Assembly: GCF_003259615.1 (NCBI RefSeq)
Contig: NZ_QLLR01000003.1
Coordinates: forward strand, 124,001 to 188,000
Reading direction: 5' to 3'
Length of the DNA: 64,000 bases
DNA from: Pedobacter cryoconitis
Lineage (GTDB): Bacteria; Bacteroidota; Bacteroidia; Sphingobacteriales; Sphingobacteriaceae
Under the pieces are notes generated by a model that did no database searches, had not been told where the DNA came from, and saw only the letters and a list, made by a program, of their open reading frames with translations. A program made the position numbers and the translations under genes. Positions 45,578-54,798 of the stretch are shown here, one piece after another (the stretch's first letter is position 1; each line of letters starts with the position of its first letter).

Positions 45578-47452
45578 TTAAGTCGTTTTGTTTGTCTTCT
45601 CTGATAACTCTACCCAACGTTCCATGGTCTGTTCTAAAGAGCTATTCAGCTTTTCAATGGCTTTCGTTACCTCTTGTATTTCCATATAGTTAGCACTGTC
45701 GATTGCAAGCAGTGAATTAGTTAATTTATCAATTTCATTTTCAGTCTCTGCTATTTTCGCTTCTGAGTCTTCTAATTCTTTCTGCTCTTTATAAGTTAAT
45801 TTATTAGCAGGAATAGCCGTAGTTTTTTGTTCGTTCTTTGTAGTTTTCGTTTCTACTTTTTCTTTAGGCATATCCAGGCTAATTCTATATTCAGAATAAT
45901 TACCATTGTAGATACTAACGATACCATCGCCTTCCATGATGAACAATTGCTCACTCATTTTATCTAATAAATACCTATCGTGAGAAACAAGAATTAATAC
46001 ACCAGGGAAGTTTTCTAGAAACTCTTCTAATACATTTAAGGTATCAATATCTAAATCATTTGTCGGCTCATCCAGAATCAGGAAGTTTGGATTTTGCATT
46101 AAAACCTTCATCAGGTGTAAACGTTTTTTCTCCCCACCACTTAATTTTTCTACCATCCCATGTTGTTTCTTAGGAGGGAAGAGGAAGAGTGTCAGCAATT
46201 GGGAAGCTGAGATCATTGAGCCATCAGCCATCTTAATATATTCAGCATCTGACTTTACAATATCAATAACTCTTTCTTTTTCATTGAAGGCTAAACCACC
46301 TTGTTTATAGTAACCATAAACCGTAGTTTCTCCAGTACTTACTTTACCTTTTTCCGGAATTTGGAAGCCAGTAATAATATTTAATAAGGTGGATTTTCCA
46401 GTTCCATTTTTCCCTGCTAAACCAATACGGTCCGCACGTTTAAAAGTATAACTGAAATCATTGATTATTTTCTTTTCATCAAAAGACTGACCAATATTAT
46501 CCAGCTCCAGAATCTTATTTCCCTGACGGGACATTTTCATACTTAAGGTTACACTTCCTGTATCCGAACGTTGTTTGGTTTTAGTTTCCAAATCATAAAA
46601 AGCATCTATTCTGGATTGAGATTTAGTCGTTCTTGCCGCAGGCATTCTACGCATCCATTCCAGTTCTTTCTTCAAAAGATTCTTATTCTTTTGGAAAGTA
46701 CTGTCATCAGAAGCTTCACGTTCCGATTTCTTTTCCAGGAAATAAGCATAGTTTCCATTGTAATTATAAATCTTACCTCTATCCAGTTCCACAATTGTAT
46801 TACATACATTATCCAGGAAATACCTGTCATGCGTAACTAGTAATATTGTTTTATTTCCTGAAGTCAGTAATTTCTCTAACCATTCAATGGTATCAATATC
46901 CAGGTGATTCGTCGGCTCATCCAAAACATATATCTCAGGATCTTCAATCAAAAGTTTAGCTAAAGCCAAACGTTTTTTCTGACCACCAGATAAAGTTGAA
47001 ATTTTTTGCTGTAAGTGATTAATCCCCATACGACTTAAAATCGTTTTGATTTCATGCTCATATTCCCAGGCATTATGCTCGCTTAACTCTTCGTATAAAC
47101 GGTTAAGTTTTTTCTCATCAGGATTAGGATCTTCAATCAGTTCTTCATATTCTTTGATTAACTGTTGCTGCTTATTGTCTGTAGAAAAAATAAAATCACT
47201 GATAGAATATCCATCCGGGAAGGAAGGCTCCTGATCCAGGAAACCAATCTTAACAAATTTATTTTTCACTATTTTCCCTTCCAGCGGAGTAAACCGCTCG
47301 GCCAATAATTTTAATAGGGTGCTTTTACCGGCTCCGTTGATTCCAACCAACGCTACGCGCTGACCAGTCTGGATACCTAAGGTTAAATTTTTGAATAACC
47401 ATTCATCATTATAGGCATGGCCTAAATTTTCTGCTGCAATTAATGTGCTCAA
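45578..47452 (-). CDS. ABC-F family ATP-binding protein (Uup-like)
   Basis: Soluble protein of 624 residues with two ABC ATPase domains and no membrane segment. Walker A sequences are GINGAGKSTLLKLL and GKNGTGKSTLLNII. Signature motifs are LSGGQKKRLALAKLL and LSGGEKKRLHLMKVL, each followed by a LDEPTN(H/D)LD Walker B. A linker between the domains and a C-terminal coiled coil (about 545-620) resemble Uup. ABC-F proteins act on ribosomes, and some protect against antibiotics; which role applies is not shown. The start is TTG (MSTLIAAENL): an in-frame stop lies four codons upstream and no ATG intervenes. It is preceded by a 504-bp gene-free stretch. Confidence 0.92.
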   Translation of the reverse strand: MSTLIAAENLGHAYNDEWLFKNLTLGIQTGQRVALVGINGAGKSTLLKLLAERFTPLEGKIVKNKFVKIGFLDQEPSFPDGYSISDFIFSTDNKQQQLIKEYEELIEDPNPDEKKLNRLYEELSEHNAWEYEHEIKTILSRMGINHLQQKISTLSGGQKKRLALAKLLIEDPEIYVLDEPTNHLDIDTIEWLEKLLTSGNKTILLVTHDRYFLDNVCNTIVELDRGKIYNYNGNYAYFLEKKSEREASDDSTFQKNKNLLKKELEWMRRMPAARTTKSQSRIDAFYDLETKTKQRSDTGSVTLSMKMSRQGNKILELDNIGQSFDEKKIINDFSYTFKRADRIGLAGKNGTGKSTLLNIITGFQIPEKGKVSTGETTVYGYYKQGGLAFNEKERVIDIVKSDAEYIKMADGSMISASQLLTLFLFPPKKQHGMVEKLSGGEKKRLHLMKVLMQNPNFLILDEPTNDLDIDTLNVLEEFLENFPGVLILVSHDRYLLDKMSEQLFIMEGDGIVSIYNGNYSEYRISLDMPKEKVETKTTKNEQKTTAIPANKLTYKEQKELEDSEAKIAETENEIDKLTNSLLAIDSANYMEIQEVTKAIEKLNSSLEQTMERWVELSEKTNKTT

Positions 47453-47956
47453 AGTATGTTTTTAACGAATTATCAGATAAGAAATTATCCGCAAAAGTAA
47501 GCAATATTTGTGGGTATAATATTCATGTGTTTAAACAACTAAATATTATATTACAATTCAGTAACCTACGGAGTTATAAGTATATATACAAAAAGAGTCA
47601 TAACGATGATTTGAAAAATCAGAATGGTAAAATTATTCGTAAAATAAGTTTGGCAGGCAGTCTCTAATAGAAGAATAGAATTTAGTGAGCAGAGCATTTT
47701 CAGGAGTAATTCAGACCTTCAAAAGCAGAGATTTGGGAAAACATGATAATTTAAATGACTAGCGGCCATAACGTGCTGTTTTCGGTGCTTTATGGCCGAT
47801 TTAACGAAATTGCTGTTGTTTTGAGCCCATAAGTCTAAGAAGTTTTAAAACGAGCTTATAGCGCTTTAAATGAGGTCGGTATTTTAGGACTCAAACAAAT
47901 TTGTTAATTTGCTGATTTACAGTCATTAATAGATTGTGTGTTTAACTTAATAAGAA
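47453..47956. other. 504-bp gene-free stretch with inverted repeats
   Basis: This lies between ybeY and the ABC-F gene and is the longest non-coding stretch in the window. It contains a perfect 8-bp inverted repeat, CGGCCATA/TATGGCCG (47763-47770 with 47791-47798). A nested fold of 74 bases (47821-47894) follows, closed by TTGAG/CTCAA and containing the palindrome GTTTTAAAAC. TTATCCGCA (47485-47493) is one mismatch from a DnaA box. There is no convincing protein frame, tRNA or terminator. It could hold a small RNA or a replication-related site. Confidence 0.45.
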
Positions 47957-48409
47957 TTAAACAGCTGTTTTAGTCAATGCAGCGTTGATTAAAGCCAGGT
48001 ATTGGTCTTCTTTCTGAGTCATTAAGGTTTTTGCTGATTTTCCTTTGTCCTTATAACCCAGCAAGTGTAAAGTACCATGAATAATTACTCTGCACAATTC
48101 ATGCTGTACCGTACTCTTGAATTGTTTCGCATTTTCCTGAATACGTTCAATGCTAATAAAAATATCCCCCTGGATCATTTCAGGTACTTCAGAGTTATCA
48201 AAAGTAATAACGTCGGTATAAGTGTCATGATTCAGATATTGTTGGTTTATGGCCAGTAAATATTCGTCAGAACAAAGAATGAACGTCAGCTCCTCCAATT
48301 GGAAACCTTCTGCAATGATAGTTTCATTGATCCAGTTTCTGATGACTGTTTTATTTTTAAGGGTGTATTTAACGTCTTCTAAAAAAAAATGTATTGCTGG
48401 TTTGCTCAT
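47957..48409 (-). CDS. ybeY: Endoribonuclease YbeY
   Basis: Metal-dependent single-strand endoribonuclease needed for 16S rRNA 3' maturation and ribosome quality control. It is 150 residues with YTDVITFDNSE and the metal-binding motif HGTLHLLGYKDKGKS. The common motif HGxLHLxGYDH keeps its first two histidines here, but the third position reads GYKDK. I recall this substitution as usual in Bacteroidota, not as a sign of decay. It sits 10 bp downstream of the DUF4175 gene and is cotranscribed with it. Confidence 0.92.
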   Translation of the reverse strand: MSKPAIHFFLEDVKYTLKNKTVIRNWINETIIAEGFQLEELTFILCSDEYLLAINQQYLNHDTYTDVITFDNSEVPEMIQGDIFISIERIQENAKQFKSTVQHELCRVIIHGTLHLLGYKDKGKSAKTLMTQKEDQYLALINAALTKTAV

Positions 48410-48419
48410 GACTCACGAT

Positions 48420-51400
48420 TTACGGCTGCAAATTTAGCAATTTAAAATAGTCCGCTATTTTATTTTTGTAATAGTAATTGAGCGAGGGTGGTAATTTCTG
48501 TAATAATTCCTGTTCAGCAGCTTGTTTCTTTTTGAACTGTTCTAACAATTTAGGATAGGATGGAGGAAAATCTTTTCCTGCTTTGCTTTCTCGTTTCTCG
48601 TCTTCATTTTGTTCCCTGCTCGCTTTTTCAGCATCCAGTAATTTTGTCAGCACTCCTTGCTGACGTTTGATCGTTGCCTCTTCCAATCTTTTATTGATCA
48701 GGTCAGATTCCGTAGACTTCATGTCTTTAATTACCTGGTTTAAATTACCCAGGCCACCACTGCCATCCTTATTTTGTTCTGTATTGAGTTTCTGTAAAGC
48801 TTCGCGGATCAGCTGTTGTTGTTGTGCCATTTTCGCAAAACTTTCACTCATTTCCCCCTTTGGTACACTTCCTTGTTTACCTTCTTTTTGAAGCTTTTGT
48901 CTGGCCTGCTCCATATTCTTATTCAACTGCTGCTGCATTTGCTGGAGTTGCTGCATGGATTGTTTCCCTTTGCCTTTGCCGCCAGATTTAGAATTGCGCT
49001 TATTTTTCTCTAATTGTTCCAGTGCTTCATTCAGCATTAATGCAAGGTTATTAATTGAAGTCATGGTGTACTGCTGATTTTTAACCGCTTCATAAGTTCT
49101 CCTTTCCGCGAGGTTCTCCAGGCTTTTGTCCAGGTTAAAATTAATCTGCTGCATTTCTTCACCTACTGCACTCTGGATCTGTGGAATTCTTTTGCTCAAA
49201 GCAGACAAACTATCAGCAATCGTTTTTAAATTATCTTTTATCCCGCGCTGTAGCTGTACATTGCCAACATAAGCAGGATCATTAAATGCCATTTTCTTTA
49301 AACTAAGCATCACTTTTTCCTGGTCAAAAGAAGTTTTCAGCAGATGCTGAAGTAATAACCTTAACTCCTCTACCTGTAAATTATTTTCAGCTTCAGTTGC
49401 AGACTGTTGTTCCTCTTTAAGCTGATCAGCCATTTCCTGCAGTTGATCTCCCGCTTTTTGCTGCTGTTCAGAAGCCTTTTGTCTTTGGTTCTTCGTTAAT
49501 TTTTCAAGGCTTTGCTGTTGTTGCTGTTGAATTTGCTGCGCAGTTTTTTCCTGTGGCTGAAAAGGATTAGGTCTTTCTAACGACTGGTTTTTAGCTTCAA
49601 GTTCTTTCATTTCTTTTTTCAGGTCATTAAATTCCTGTTGCTGTTTTTCCTGCTTCTTTTGCAACTCATCCAGTGAATTCTTCTGCTCTTTTGTAGCTTT
49701 AGCTAAATCCTTTTGTTGTTTGGCAAGATCCGTTAAACGGTCGATCTTATTTTGCAGATTTTGCTCAAATTCCAGTTGCTTATACAATTCCAGGATCCGG
49801 TCAAGCTCATTCTTTAAAGATTTATTATCCATTGTCATTTTGCTTAACTCCTGCTGCGTTTGATCCTTGTTGTTCTGTGTAACCAGATTTTGCAGTTTTT
49901 CCAGCAGATCTTTTGTTTTCGGATCAAGGACATTGTTAAACAAGTCGTCTATTTTTTTCTGTTTCTCCGCCAGTTCTTTCTTTAAATCGTCATTCTCTGT
50001 AGAATTGAAGGTGTTTTTCTGTTTAGCTTCTTGTATCTCTTTTACAGCAGCTTCCAGTTTCTTCTGTTTTTCAAGCAACTGGCCTATATCCTTTTTATCT
50101 TCAAAAGTTAGCTCTTTTTTATCCAGTAACGTTTCTCCAAGTTTCTTACTCTCTTTCTCTACCTGGCCCGCCAGTTTGATTGCCGATTCCATTTTCTGTT
50201 TCAGCTGTGTACTCGCGGTATTCGTTTGTTTTTCCAATTGACTGGCAGTTGGCTGCTCATAAGTTTTAACCGCTGTCCGGCTTCTTTTAGGGCCATTCAC
50301 GGCATCATTATCTGCCACCTCCAGGTAATATTCCAATACCTGGCCGGGCTTGATGTCTATGTTTTTAAGATTCCAGAAATAGAAAAAAGCATTTTTCAGC
50401 TGATTCGCTTTTACAGGAATTCCAGTCTGTACTGTTTTTTTTGCGATACCATTTTCCTTAAGCGTGTAAATAAATTTCAGGGAGCTGAAACCATGGTCAT
50501 CATGAATATTTCCAGTAAAATATAAAGCCTTACGACTCAATGAATCTGCCATTTCTTTAACTTCTATGGCAGGAGAAAGATCGGCAATTACCTCAATTTT
50601 ATGGCTGATGGAGTCCTGCTGTAACGAAAATTCATTTTTAGGAACAACCCGGTAATCCTGGCTTTTATTCAGTACCGCTTTAAACAATGCTGAGTTATTT
50701 GCCACAGGGAGCTCCTGCAGCTGGTTACCCAAGGCAAACAACAATTGTTTCGTGTTTTCAGTAGAGACCTTCCAGGTTACAGCTGTTCCTTCCGGCAAGA
50801 TCAGATCTCCTGCATTTAAAACAATTTCATTCTTTTTCTTCAAATAAGAAGGATAACTCAGGTGCGCTTCCATAGTTAAAACGGCTGGTCTGGGTTTGAC
50901 TGTCAAGGTATACGGTCTGGAATCGAAACCACCTGCACTAAAGCGGATCTGCTGTGTTTGTTGCAGGTTTTTTAAAGTATAATGGAAGCTGCTACTTGTA
51001 TTTCTCTCCAGTTTAAATGTATTGAGCCCTTCTTTTAGATAAACTTCCTGAGGAAGCTGATCTCCGTCAATTTTAAGATTCAGCTTTAAATCGTCCCCCT
51101 GCGTTACGACGAGCACTTTATTAAGCAATACAAAATTAAAAGGAGCCACTGGCAGCACCTCCTGATCATACTTGACGAAGCTTTGCGTACCTTCTCTTAA
51201 AATAGCAGGCGCAACGATTCCTATAGCTATAATCAGCACCAGTGGAACTACAAAATACTTGATTAATTTTTTATTATCACCCAGGTTAATCGCCTTGCTA
51301 AATGGAACAGGTGTTAATTCATTGATCTTCTGATCTATTCCTGCTAGAATTAACTGATTATGCTCAGGAGATAAATCTGCCAGTGCTTTAAGCTGTAAAG

Positions 51401-51734
51401 TATTCAGCAATTTATCACGAACATGCTCAAAATGATTTCCTATAAGCTCAGCTGACTCTTCTAAGCTAATGGTCTTACTCAGCCTGAAATAAGCCAGAGC
51501 AGGCTTAATAATGCCAATCGTTATAGAAACCAGTAAAATCAGCAGATAAGAAAAGAAGAGAATAGTTTTGACAAGCGGGGCAGGGTGCAGATAATACACC
51601 AGCAAAAATAAGAAAAGGTAAAGGGCAAATAAAAGCGAAAGCGTATAAATAAGGCCATGAAGCAGTTTATTGAGATAAAACTGCTGCTTAAATTCATTGA
51701 TCTTTGAAATTAAAAGGCTGTAATTGCTATCCAT
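48420..51734 (-). CDS. DUF4175 family giant coiled-coil membrane protein
   Basis: A 1104-residue protein. Two or three membrane helices lie near the N-terminus (about 28-75) and another near 155-180. A beta-rich periplasmic-type region follows (about 200-480). A very long coiled coil rich in Q, K and E runs from about 490 to 1060, with a short globular end. It matches DUF4175, a family restricted mainly to Bacteroidota and of unknown function. Size and layout suggest an envelope-spanning structural or tethering protein. Antisense frames on the plus strand reflect the biased composition. It is followed by ybeY after 10 bp, an order seen in other Bacteroidota. Confidence 0.82.
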   Translation of the reverse strand: MDSNYSLLISKINEFKQQFYLNKLLHGLIYTLSLLFALYLFLFLLVYYLHPAPLVKTILFFSYLLILLVSITIGIIKPALAYFRLSKTISLEESAELIGNHFEHVRDKLLNTLQLKALADLSPEHNQLILAGIDQKINELTPVPFSKAINLGDNKKLIKYFVVPLVLIIAIGIVAPAILREGTQSFVKYDQEVLPVAPFNFVLLNKVLVVTQGDDLKLNLKIDGDQLPQEVYLKEGLNTFKLERNTSSSFHYTLKNLQQTQQIRFSAGGFDSRPYTLTVKPRPAVLTMEAHLSYPSYLKKKNEIVLNAGDLILPEGTAVTWKVSTENTKQLLFALGNQLQELPVANNSALFKAVLNKSQDYRVVPKNEFSLQQDSISHKIEVIADLSPAIEVKEMADSLSRKALYFTGNIHDDHGFSSLKFIYTLKENGIAKKTVQTGIPVKANQLKNAFFYFWNLKNIDIKPGQVLEYYLEVADNDAVNGPKRSRTAVKTYEQPTASQLEKQTNTASTQLKQKMESAIKLAGQVEKESKKLGETLLDKKELTFEDKKDIGQLLEKQKKLEAAVKEIQEAKQKNTFNSTENDDLKKELAEKQKKIDDLFNNVLDPKTKDLLEKLQNLVTQNNKDQTQQELSKMTMDNKSLKNELDRILELYKQLEFEQNLQNKIDRLTDLAKQQKDLAKATKEQKNSLDELQKKQEKQQQEFNDLKKEMKELEAKNQSLERPNPFQPQEKTAQQIQQQQQQSLEKLTKNQRQKASEQQQKAGDQLQEMADQLKEEQQSATEAENNLQVEELRLLLQHLLKTSFDQEKVMLSLKKMAFNDPAYVGNVQLQRGIKDNLKTIADSLSALSKRIPQIQSAVGEEMQQINFNLDKSLENLAERRTYEAVKNQQYTMTSINNLALMLNEALEQLEKNKRNSKSGGKGKGKQSMQQLQQMQQQLNKNMEQARQKLQKEGKQGSVPKGEMSESFAKMAQQQQLIREALQKLNTEQNKDGSGGLGNLNQVIKDMKSTESDLINKRLEEATIKRQQGVLTKLLDAEKASREQNEDEKRESKAGKDFPPSYPKLLEQFKKKQAAEQELLQKLPPSLNYYYKNKIADYFKLLNLQP

Positions 51735-51872
51735 TTCTTCTATAAAAGCCTGTTTAAGCCGTTTCTGAATTTAAAGATAGAAAAGCCCTGTACAGAGAAC
51801 GAATGTAATTGTTGTTTTTTTATTCAACGGAGGAATAAATAGCCTTTTTTATTCCGTATAGATTTTAAAGGG

Positions 51873-51909
51873 CATAAAAAAAGCTTCCCGATATCTCATC
51901 AGGAAGCTT
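51873..51909 (-). terminator. Rho-independent terminator of the cold-shock gene
   Basis: A 12-bp stem (51881-51892 with 51898-51909, one G-U pair, 5-nt loop) is followed on the minus strand by eight T (51875-51882). It lies 23 bp after the cspA-like stop. Confidence 0.88.
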
Positions 51910-51932
51910 GTACGAATTATGGTTATAATAAT

Positions 51933-52124
51933 CTAGATTACTTTAACATTGATCGCATTCAAACCTTTTTTACCGCTTTCAACATCGTATTCTACTTTGT
52001 CGTTTTCACGGATTTCATCGATAAGGCCTGTTGAATGTACAAAAATTTCGCTATCGCCATTCGCTGGTACGATAAATCCAAAACCTTTAGTTACATTGAA
52101 AAATTTTACTGTTCCTTCTTGCAT
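51933..52124 (-). CDS. Cold-shock domain protein
   Basis: A 63-residue single cold-shock domain, an RNA chaperone that melts secondary structure. RNP1 is KGFGFI (13-18) and RNP2 is IFVHSTGL (27-34). The N-terminal EGTVKFFNVTKG is typical. It has its own terminator. A one-mismatch -7 element (TACATTGC) on the minus strand about 40 bp upstream is a possible promoter. It is a monocistronic unit. Confidence 0.95.
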   Translation of the reverse strand: MQEGTVKFFNVTKGFGFIVPANGDSEIFVHSTGLIDEIRENDKVEYDVESGKKGLNAINVKVI

Positions 52125-52219
52125 TGTATTATGTATTAATAATTAAGTCTGCAATGTAGTAATTATTTTTTTATAATCTGCAAATGCTTCATTTTTTGAT
52201 AAATATAATTTTTGACGAT

Positions 52220-53161
52220 TTATTTTGAGGGTTTTCTTCCGACTACAGATACAGTAATTTCACTTGTATGCGGCACGCCAAGAGTGCTCCCTGGTTTAAT
52301 TATTAGTAAATTTTGCAGGTAAACGCTGATAATTCCCTCCAGAACTTTTTTTCTCGTTTCCCTGAATTCGGGGAGGTTGGTGAAAAAATAACTTAATCTC
52401 ATTTTTCCTTTTTCATCTACCAGGACATTAAACCCATAAGCGAATTCCTTATAAGCATGCGGAATAACCAGTTTATATTTTGGATAGAGGTAATCATAAG
52501 CTTCTGTTCTGCCATTCAACTTATCGACGCTGCTTAAACGCTCTACGGTAATGCGGTTATCGCGCGGACGCAAAGAAACCACTTGTCTGCCTGCAAAAAC
52601 ACTATCCCGCTGATCAGGGTACCTGGTGGCCTTAGCCACCATTTCTGCAATAAAAAGCGTATCCGCTTTACTTGGACGCTGTAGTTTTTCTGCAGTAGTC
52701 TTTAATTTATTTTTGATGTAATCATCCGCATAAAAAGTCATGTTTACATCTGAGCGAATATCGTCGGCAATCTCTTTTTTGTTTACCTGAAGCCGTTGAA
52801 AGACAAGACTATCTTTGCTGATCAGCTTAAATCTAAACCATTCTTTCGCAAAATTGAAAACGTCAGCATGGTCATGGTGCAGGTGAAAAGGCTGCATGAT
52901 TTTCTGTGCCGGATCATAAGCGAGCACTGTATCAGCAGATCTAAACTGAATAATCCAGCTCGGTTCCTGCTGAAAACCAGTTGTATCAAAAGATAATCCA
53001 TTGCTAAAGCGGCGTTTCACTTCTGTATACCTGATTCCTTTTACCGGAGTCACATCCAGCTGCACATGTTCCGGTAATTTTTCTTTCTTCGCTTTTGTAT
53101 TGCACGCAGTCAGTAACAAGCTGAAACTTACAAAAATAGACAGGGAGGTGATTGCTTTCAT
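52220..53161 (-). CDS. Hypothetical lipoprotein
   Basis: A 313-residue predicted lipoprotein with signal SFSLLLTAC (Cys20). The frame opens at 53215, but the ATG at 53161 (MKAITSLSIF) gives a proper signal peptide and is preferred. I do not recognise the family. Features include an amino-terminal beta-rich region (VKGIRYTEVKRRFSNGLSFD), a His-rich HLHHDHADVF segment near 110-120, and a conserved-looking C-terminus (MRLSYFFTNLPEFRETRKKV, LGVPHTSEITVSVVG). It stands alone between the cold-shock gene and the divergent dacB-like gene. Confidence 0.65.
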   Translation of the reverse strand: MKAITSLSIFVSFSLLLTACNTKAKKEKLPEHVQLDVTPVKGIRYTEVKRRFSNGLSFDTTGFQQEPSWIIQFRSADTVLAYDPAQKIMQPFHLHHDHADVFNFAKEWFRFKLISKDSLVFQRLQVNKKEIADDIRSDVNMTFYADDYIKNKLKTTAEKLQRPSKADTLFIAEMVAKATRYPDQRDSVFAGRQVVSLRPRDNRITVERLSSVDKLNGRTEAYDYLYPKYKLVIPHAYKEFAYGFNVLVDEKGKMRLSYFFTNLPEFRETRKKVLEGIISVYLQNLLIIKPGSTLGVPHTSEITVSVVGRKPSK

Positions 53162-53226
53162 ATAACAGACAACGCTTTTTTCCTGCAAATATATCAGGCT
53201 TTCTTTGCTAATCATAACAAGTGTTG

Positions 53227-53270
53227 ATAAAAGAAAAGCCCTTAAGCTATGGAGATTGAGCTTAAAGGCT
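53227..53270 (-). terminator. Orphan hairpin, terminator-like on the minus strand
   Basis: A 12-bp stem (53237-53248 with 53259-53270, one G-U pair) is followed on the minus strand by TTTTCTTTTATC. No minus-strand gene ends just upstream of it, because dacB runs the other way. It may stop antisense transcription from dacB, or lie in the leader of the lipoprotein gene. Confidence 0.35.
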
Positions 53271-53330
53271 GATTAAAGCGAATAAACCCGATTATTTTTT
53301 AGGAAAAAGCAATATATTCGGCTTATATCA

Positions 53331-54677
53331 ATGATAAACAGTTTAATGGGATTAAAAAAAGAATACCAGATTCAATCATTTTTCATTCCGGCTTTGCTGA
53401 TTTTGCTTTTTTTGGAGAGTTGTACTGTACAGCAGCGATTAGCTAAAGATGTCTCTTATTTTTTAAGAGATTCACCTGTTCTAAATGATCATCTTGTCGG
53501 ATTTGCCCTCTCGGGATTGGACCAGCAAGGGATGATTTACGAGAAAAACGCAGACAAATATTTTATTCCTGCCTCTAATACAAAGTTGTATACTTTTTAT
53601 GCAGGGCTGAAAATGATTCCGGATTCTATTCCCTCCATACGTTACATCACACGTGGTGATTCTCTTATTTTCTGGGGTACAGGTGACCCTTCCTTTTTAA
53701 AACGGGGGATGCAGGGAGCGCATACTTTTAAGTTTTTAAGCACAAGCACTAAACAACTCTTTTTTGCCCCGGGCAGATATACAGGTAATGCTTATGGGCA
53801 AGGTTGGGCATGGGACGATTACAATGACGATACCCAGGCAGAAATAACAGAATTACCCATGCTGGATAACCTGGCAGCGTTCAGCAATGAAAACGGGAGA
53901 ATGACCGTTGACCTGCATCATTTTAACGATTGCCTGGTGAAAGATAGTTTAAATCATCAAAAGGAGTTCATCGTGGTCAGGAAACTCGCAACGAATGAAT
54001 TTAACTATCCTTCCGGGGTTATTCCTACTGGTTTTACACAGCTTATTCCTTATAAAACAAGCACATTAACTACTTTGAACCTATTAAGGGATACTTTGGG
54101 GCGTGATGTTCAGCTCATCCAGCTGGAAATGCCGGCTACAGCAAAAACAATTTATAACAGCAGATCTGAAGATATTTTCCGGGAAATGCTTTTGCCGAGT
54201 GATAATTTTATTGCCGAGCAGCTTTTGCTGGTTTATGCGAATCAGTTTCAGCAGAAATTAAGTAGTACTGATGCAATCCGGTACATTCTGAACAAATACC
54301 TGAAAGATTTACCTGACCGTCCGCGCTGGGTAGATGGATCTGGAGTGTCGCGGATGAACTTGTTCAGTCCACGAGATATGATTATGCTGCTTCAACTGAT
54401 CAATAAAGAGGTGAACAACAGGGAAAAGCTCTTCAGTATGCTTCCTGCCGGAGGCCTGCGGGGTACACTTAAAAATGCTTACCCTAAAACAGACCATCCT
54501 TTTGTCTTTGCAAAAACCGGGACTTTTTCAAATAATTATAACCAGAGTGGTTATATAGTGACCAAAAAGGGGAAAATACTCGTTTTCTCTTTCATGAATA
54601 ATAATTTTATGGGCCCAATTAAAGAGTTAAAGGCCGAAATGGCCAAACTCATGGGGCATATCCACGATCAGTATTAA
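53331..54677 (+). CDS. dacB: D-alanyl-D-alanine carboxypeptidase/endopeptidase, PBP4 (S13) type, lipoprotein
   Basis: Periplasmic serine peptidase that trims or opens peptidoglycan cross-links. The nucleophile motif is S82-N-T-K85 (PASNTKLYTF), followed by the SDN motif in LPSDNFIAEQLL and KTG in FAKTGTFSNNYNQSG. A lipobox FLESC (Cys31) suggests membrane anchoring, which is unusual for soluble PBP4. MGLKKEYQ at 53346 is an alternative start. 448 residues is typical for the family. It is divergent from the hypothetical lipoprotein gene and precedes an MFS gene by 121 bp. Confidence 0.9.
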   Translation: MINSLMGLKKEYQIQSFFIPALLILLFLESCTVQQRLAKDVSYFLRDSPVLNDHLVGFALSGLDQQGMIYEKNADKYFIPASNTKLYTFYAGLKMIPDSIPSIRYITRGDSLIFWGTGDPSFLKRGMQGAHTFKFLSTSTKQLFFAPGRYTGNAYGQGWAWDDYNDDTQAEITELPMLDNLAAFSNENGRMTVDLHHFNDCLVKDSLNHQKEFIVVRKLATNEFNYPSGVIPTGFTQLIPYKTSTLTTLNLLRDTLGRDVQLIQLEMPATAKTIYNSRSEDIFREMLLPSDNFIAEQLLLVYANQFQQKLSSTDAIRYILNKYLKDLPDRPRWVDGSGVSRMNLFSPRDMIMLLQLINKEVNNREKLFSMLPAGGLRGTLKNAYPKTDHPFVFAKTGTFSNNYNQSGYIVTKKGKILVFSFMNNNFMGPIKELKAEMAKLMGHIHDQY

Positions 54678-54783
54678 GTATTGTACCAGTGCCCCTACGG
54701 AAGTCCCCTCAAAATACAATAAAACTATCCTGTTCTTTACAATTTTATCACCTGAATTTAAACTGCTTCTCTAATTTTATCTC

Positions 54784-54791
54784 TATTTTTG
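54784..54791 (+). promoter_or_regulatory. Candidate -7 element of the MFS gene
   Basis: TATTTTTG fits TAnnTTTG and lies seven bases before the ATG, so the transcript would have almost no leader. No TTG is at the normal -33 distance; CTG sits 18 bp upstream. Confidence 0.3.
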
Positions 54792-54798
54792 TGCGGAT

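Noticed and set aside
47821..47894. 74-base nested structure considered as a tRNA
   Set aside because: The closing stem is only five pairs, there is no GGTTCRA T-loop, and no proper anticodon arm can be drawn.
49867..50241. 124-codon Ser/Phe/Cys-rich plus-strand frame
   Set aside because: Antisense image of the K/E/Q-rich coiled coil of the DUF4175 gene.
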